A DNA stretch of 40,804 nucleotides from Hyphomicrobiales bacterium. Lineage in GTDB: Bacteria; Pseudomonadota; Alphaproteobacteria; Rhizobiales; Rhizobiaceae. The notes below the pieces were generated by a model that did no database searches, had not been told where the DNA came from, and saw only the letters and a list, made by a program, of their open reading frames with translations. This document shows, piece by piece, positions 35,707 through 40,804 of this stretch. The translations under genes were made by a program, and so were the position numbers. Position 1 is the stretch's first letter. Each line of letters starts with the position of its first letter. The DNA lies in NCBI GenBank assembly GCA_900470155.1, contig UBZT01000012.1, positions 1-40,804 on the forward strand, given 5' to 3'.

Positions 35707-35735
35707 CTTTAAACGGCAAAAAACACCCCCCATAT
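35707..35735 (+). promoter_or_regulatory. RpoH (sigma-32) type heat-shock promoter of clpB
   Basis: CTTTAAA (35707-35713), 14 bases, then CCCCATAT (35728-35735). This is six of seven bases of the -35 consensus CTTGAAA and a full match to the -10 consensus CCCCATnT, at the right spacing. It lies just after the DUF4167 terminator and about 110 bases before the clpB start. clpB is an RpoH target in related bacteria. Confidence 0.65.
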
Positions 35736-35844
35736 CTCGGTCAACGGAGCGGTCATACGCTTCAGGGCTTGCCTATCTGGGAGCCCGATCCTCAACAGCC
35801 GGGTTGTGCCGAATGCGGGCAGCACGGGAAACGGAGAGTGGCAA

Positions 35845-38445
<2,601 letters not shown>

Positions 38446-38469
38446 TCAGTTCGGGTGATATGCAACGCG

Positions 38470-38499
38470 AAACGGCGGCCATTGGCCGCCGTTTTTGTA
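38470..38499 (+). terminator. Terminator of clpB
   Basis: The arms aaacggcggcc (38470-38480) and ggccgccgttt (38484-38494) with loop att are followed by TT and gtat. It lies 25 bases after the clpB stop. On the minus strand the T-run is only three bases, so it chiefly serves clpB, though it also lies beyond the end of the convergent peptidase gene. Confidence 0.88.
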
Positions 38500-38519
38500 T
38501 ATACGACACATTGCTTTCT

Positions 38520-40466
38520 TCAGTTGCTGGCGACCTGAGCCGGTTTGCCGCCGACCAGCAGCAGGGCATCGATGCGCTGGCGCTCGATGTCGAAACGGGC
38601 AAGAGGCTCGCCGTCCAGCGCCTTGCCGCCGGGCAGGCGCACCTTCATCGCATCGACCTTGGTGCCATTGACGATCAGTTCGTAATGCAGATGCGAGCCG
38701 GTCGATGAACCGGTCGAGCCGACAAAGCCGATGACCTGGCCCTGGGTGACCTTGGCACCGGGCACGACGCCCTTGGCAATGCCGCTCTGGTGGTTGTAGG
38801 AGGAGACATAACCATTGGCGTGGCGCACAAGGGTCTGGTTGCCATAGCCGGACGCCCAGCCGGCCTTTTCCACGACACCATTGCCGGATGCGATGATCGG
38901 CGTGCCGCGGGGTGCTGCCCAGTCGACGCCGGTATGCATGCGCGAATAGCCGAGGATCGGGTGGCGGCGCATGCCGAAGCCCGAGGTGAAGCGGCCGTTG
39001 GGCACCGGGTTGCGCAAGAGGAACTGGCGGATACTCTTGCCGTTTTCATCGAAATAATCGATCGAGCCGTCTTCCGGGTTCTGGAAGCGGTAGAAGGTGG
39101 TGATTGTGTCGCCGAAGCGGGCGCGGACAAAAAGCAGTTCGGATTCCGCCGTTGCCCGGCCTTCGTCATCGGTGACGGAGAAGAAGGCTTCCAACGTGTC
39201 GGTCGGTTTCAGCTGCGCCTGGAAGTCGACATTGGCGGCAAGAAGGCGGACGATCAGGGCTGTCAGCTCCTGGCTCATGCCGTAGGACAGGGACGCCCGA
39301 TAGATGCCATCATAGACGCGCGGCAGATCGCGGCCGGCCAAGGCTGCCGGGGCATTGTCGTCAAAGGCGTTGGCAATGGCCGACAGTTCCGGCGGCTCGT
39401 TGCCACGGACCATGCGGCCGCCATCATTGACGGCGAGCGTCACGACATGCTCGGACTTGCGATAAAGCGAGATGCGCACCAGGCGGACCTCTTCGCCGCG
39501 CTGGATCAGGCCGATGCGCAGGACGTCGCCCTCGACAAGCGTCGGCGGACCGGTAAAAGGCGCAAGTTCCCGGGCCACGTCCTCCGCCTTGGCTGTGGGA
39601 TAGCCGGAGGCGGTCATCAGGGCAACCACCGTTTGCTGGCGGCGCACCGGCAGGACGTCGTCGGCAAATTCCGGTGTGAGCGGCGTGAGCATTTCCGGCT
39701 CGGCCACGCTCATGTTCTCTTCGACGACGCGGGCCGAAATGCCAACGCCGAGATTGAGCTCATCGTCATCGGCGTCGAAGCGGCGCGGATCGATATAGGA
39801 CAGGGCGGCGACCTGGCTATTGCCATCGGTCAGCACCGAACCGTTCGAGCGCACGTTTTCCTCGACCTCGTCAAAGCTCATTTCTCCCGCAAGCGGGACG
39901 CTCGGCGCCGCGGGGAAGGGTGTCGACTTCAGCACCACTTCCGATTCCACATCGGATCCATAGAGCGTGCCGGTGCGGTTGGCGACAGGCGGGTTCTTCT
40001 GGTCGGTGGCAAAGATCGACAGTGGATCGAAGGGGGGGTAACGCTCCTGAACCTGGTAGTCGGCGGCGAGCGCCATTTTTACATGGGCAAAGGGTTGCTT
40101 GCGGACGACTTCGCGCTCGCCGTCGAGAATGACGGTCGGGACCTCGAGAATGGCCTTGTCGACCGGACGGGCGGCGATCTTCGGTCCGAACAGCCGGGCG
40201 CCGCGGCTGACATCCTGCACTTCGTCGGCCGCATCACCGTCGGGCGGCATGACCGCAAAGGCTTCGGCCGGGATGGCAAGCTGTTGGCGGCCATCGAGGG
40301 CGGCAAACAGCGCAACGCCCATCAGGATGCAGGACGTGATGCCGGTGAGGAAGGTCCCGGACAGCCAGCGCAGCGAAATTTCACGGCGGTCCGGCGCACG
40401 AAAACCGTCCGCAAGAATTGGCGGTTCACTTCCGAGCGACCGGATCATGGCGCGATCGTTCGTCAT
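38520..40466 (-). CDS. M23 family metallopeptidase (peptidoglycan endopeptidase)
   Basis: This 648-residue protein is anchored in the inner membrane. It has a cytoplasmic N-terminus, one transmembrane helix (about 38-57: TFLTGITSCILMGVALFAAL), a long periplasmic region and a C-terminal LytM/M23 domain (about 495-600). Zinc ligands fit HTGVDW (His511, Asp515) and SHLHYEL (His592, His594), so it should be active on peptide cross-links. A LysM-like/OapA-type region (about 295-400) precedes the domain. The start at 40466 has gaagg close upstream. It converges on clpB. Confidence 0.92.
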   Translation of the reverse strand: MTNDRAMIRSLGSEPPILADGFRAPDRREISLRWLSGTFLTGITSCILMGVALFAALDGRQQLAIPAEAFAVMPPDGDAADEVQDVSRGARLFGPKIAARPVDKAILEVPTVILDGEREVVRKQPFAHVKMALAADYQVQERYPPFDPLSIFATDQKNPPVANRTGTLYGSDVESEVVLKSTPFPAAPSVPLAGEMSFDEVEENVRSNGSVLTDGNSQVAALSYIDPRRFDADDDELNLGVGISARVVEENMSVAEPEMLTPLTPEFADDVLPVRRQQTVVALMTASGYPTAKAEDVARELAPFTGPPTLVEGDVLRIGLIQRGEEVRLVRISLYRKSEHVVTLAVNDGGRMVRGNEPPELSAIANAFDDNAPAALAGRDLPRVYDGIYRASLSYGMSQELTALIVRLLAANVDFQAQLKPTDTLEAFFSVTDDEGRATAESELLFVRARFGDTITTFYRFQNPEDGSIDYFDENGKSIRQFLLRNPVPNGRFTSGFGMRRHPILGYSRMHTGVDWAAPRGTPIIASGNGVVEKAGWASGYGNQTLVRHANGYVSSYNHQSGIAKGVVPGAKVTQGQVIGFVGSTGSSTGSHLHYELIVNGTKVDAMKVRLPGGKALDGEPLARFDIERQRIDALLLVGGKPAQVASN

Positions 40467-40804
40467 GCCTTCAGCTTACCCAATTCTTGCAATCCTCGGT
40501 GATCGGTGTTCTTGCCGCTGTTGCCCCCCGTAGAATGGGGTGCAGACACATCTCATGTTTCCGCAGGTCAGGTCAAATTCGACGCGTATGCGCCGTGACG
40601 TCGATCTTCCTGATCATGCAAATAAGGAATTAACGCGGCAGGCGCGCGCCCGCGTATAGATACACGAGGTCCCCCGGCAGTTGATCGCCTCTGCCCTGGT
40701 GTTGTCGCGGCTTTCCAGGGGTTGGATTTCCAGCGTTTTTGCCAGACGGTTTCACCGGGAACTATCATACGATCGAATTTATCCTTTAAAAACAGTGATC
40801 TATT
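40467..40804. other. Gene-free right end
   Basis: These 338 bases lie upstream of the M23 peptidase gene and presumably hold its promoter. They include a hyphenated palindrome, gcgcgcgcccgcg (about 40643-40655), and an AT-rich last 50 bases. A 66-codon minus-strand frame (40768 to 40568) has mixed codon use and no family likeness, so I do not call it. A neighbouring gene probably starts beyond the window. Confidence 0.5.

Noticed and set aside
38790..40502. Long plus-strand frame antisense to the M23 peptidase
   Set aside because: The minus-strand gene has intact zinc motifs and a membrane helix. The antisense frame has shadow-like composition and no family likeness.
40568..40768. 66-codon minus-strand frame at the right end
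   Set aside because: Codon use is mixed, no Shine-Dalgarno is clear, and the translation resembles nothing known.

Overview
This window looks like the chromosome of an alphaproteobacterium of the Rhizobiaceae (Rhizobium/Agrobacterium/Sinorhizobium group). Three things point there. The DNA is GC-rich with GC-rich third codon positions. The order lysC-ptsP-prfA-prmC-DUF4167-clpB is typical of the family. An lpiA(mprF)-acvB pair and RIME-like intergenic palindromes are also present. No species can be named from sequence reading alone. Almost everything is core housekeeping DNA. I see no insertion sequence, phage, CRISPR array or recognisable defence locus.

Left part (1-8.7 kb): a repeat-rich 541-base stretch is followed by a minus-strand group (SDR oxidoreductase, HIG1-type small membrane protein, PduO-type cobalamin adenosyltransferase). 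Next come a YihY/BrkB membrane protein, GluQRS, an AlkA-like glycosylase, an HNH endonuclease and DsbB. A tRNA-Leu(CAA) is followed after 24 bases by a small Ala/Lys-rich gene with a faint antitoxin-like C-terminus, then by an acyl-CoA synthetase.

Middle (8.7-24.7 kb): a FemAB/CelD-type acyltransferase is coupled to a polysaccharide flippase. secA has its own terminator. A secreted parvulin PPIase is followed by the argJ-GNAT-mutT operon. A small membrane protein and a Flp pilin sit behind a CtrA-like site. An NDUFAF5-like protein diverges from comF. The row grxC-nitrilase-DUF1178-DUF3291 is tightly packed, with two junctions formed by the overlap TTGA. The convergent pair ubiG-DUF924 and an SH3b secreted protein follow.

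Right part (24.7-40.8 kb): the lysyl-phosphatidylglycerol genes lpiA/mprF and acvB overlap by ATGA and lie between ubiG and lysC. The row lysC-ptsP-prfA-prmC serves amino-acid synthesis, the nitrogen phosphotransferase system and translation termination (PrmC methylates the release factor encoded just upstream). A 332-base gap that may hold a small RNA or long leader precedes the DUF4167 gene. clpB follows behind a terminator and a convincing RpoH-type promoter. An M23 peptidoglycan hydrolase converges on clpB, and the last 338 bases hold no gene that I recognise.

Most starts were chosen by homology of the N-terminus plus a Shine-Dalgarno match. Several genes use TTG (SDR, HNH, DUF1178, DUF3291) or GTG (alkA-like, prfA, prmC). 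I found no clearly new multi-gene system. The best leads are the tRNA-linked antitoxin-like orphan, the methyltransferase-fold protein with an eroded SAM motif, the degenerate N-terminal half of AcvB, and the control sites before flp and clpB.
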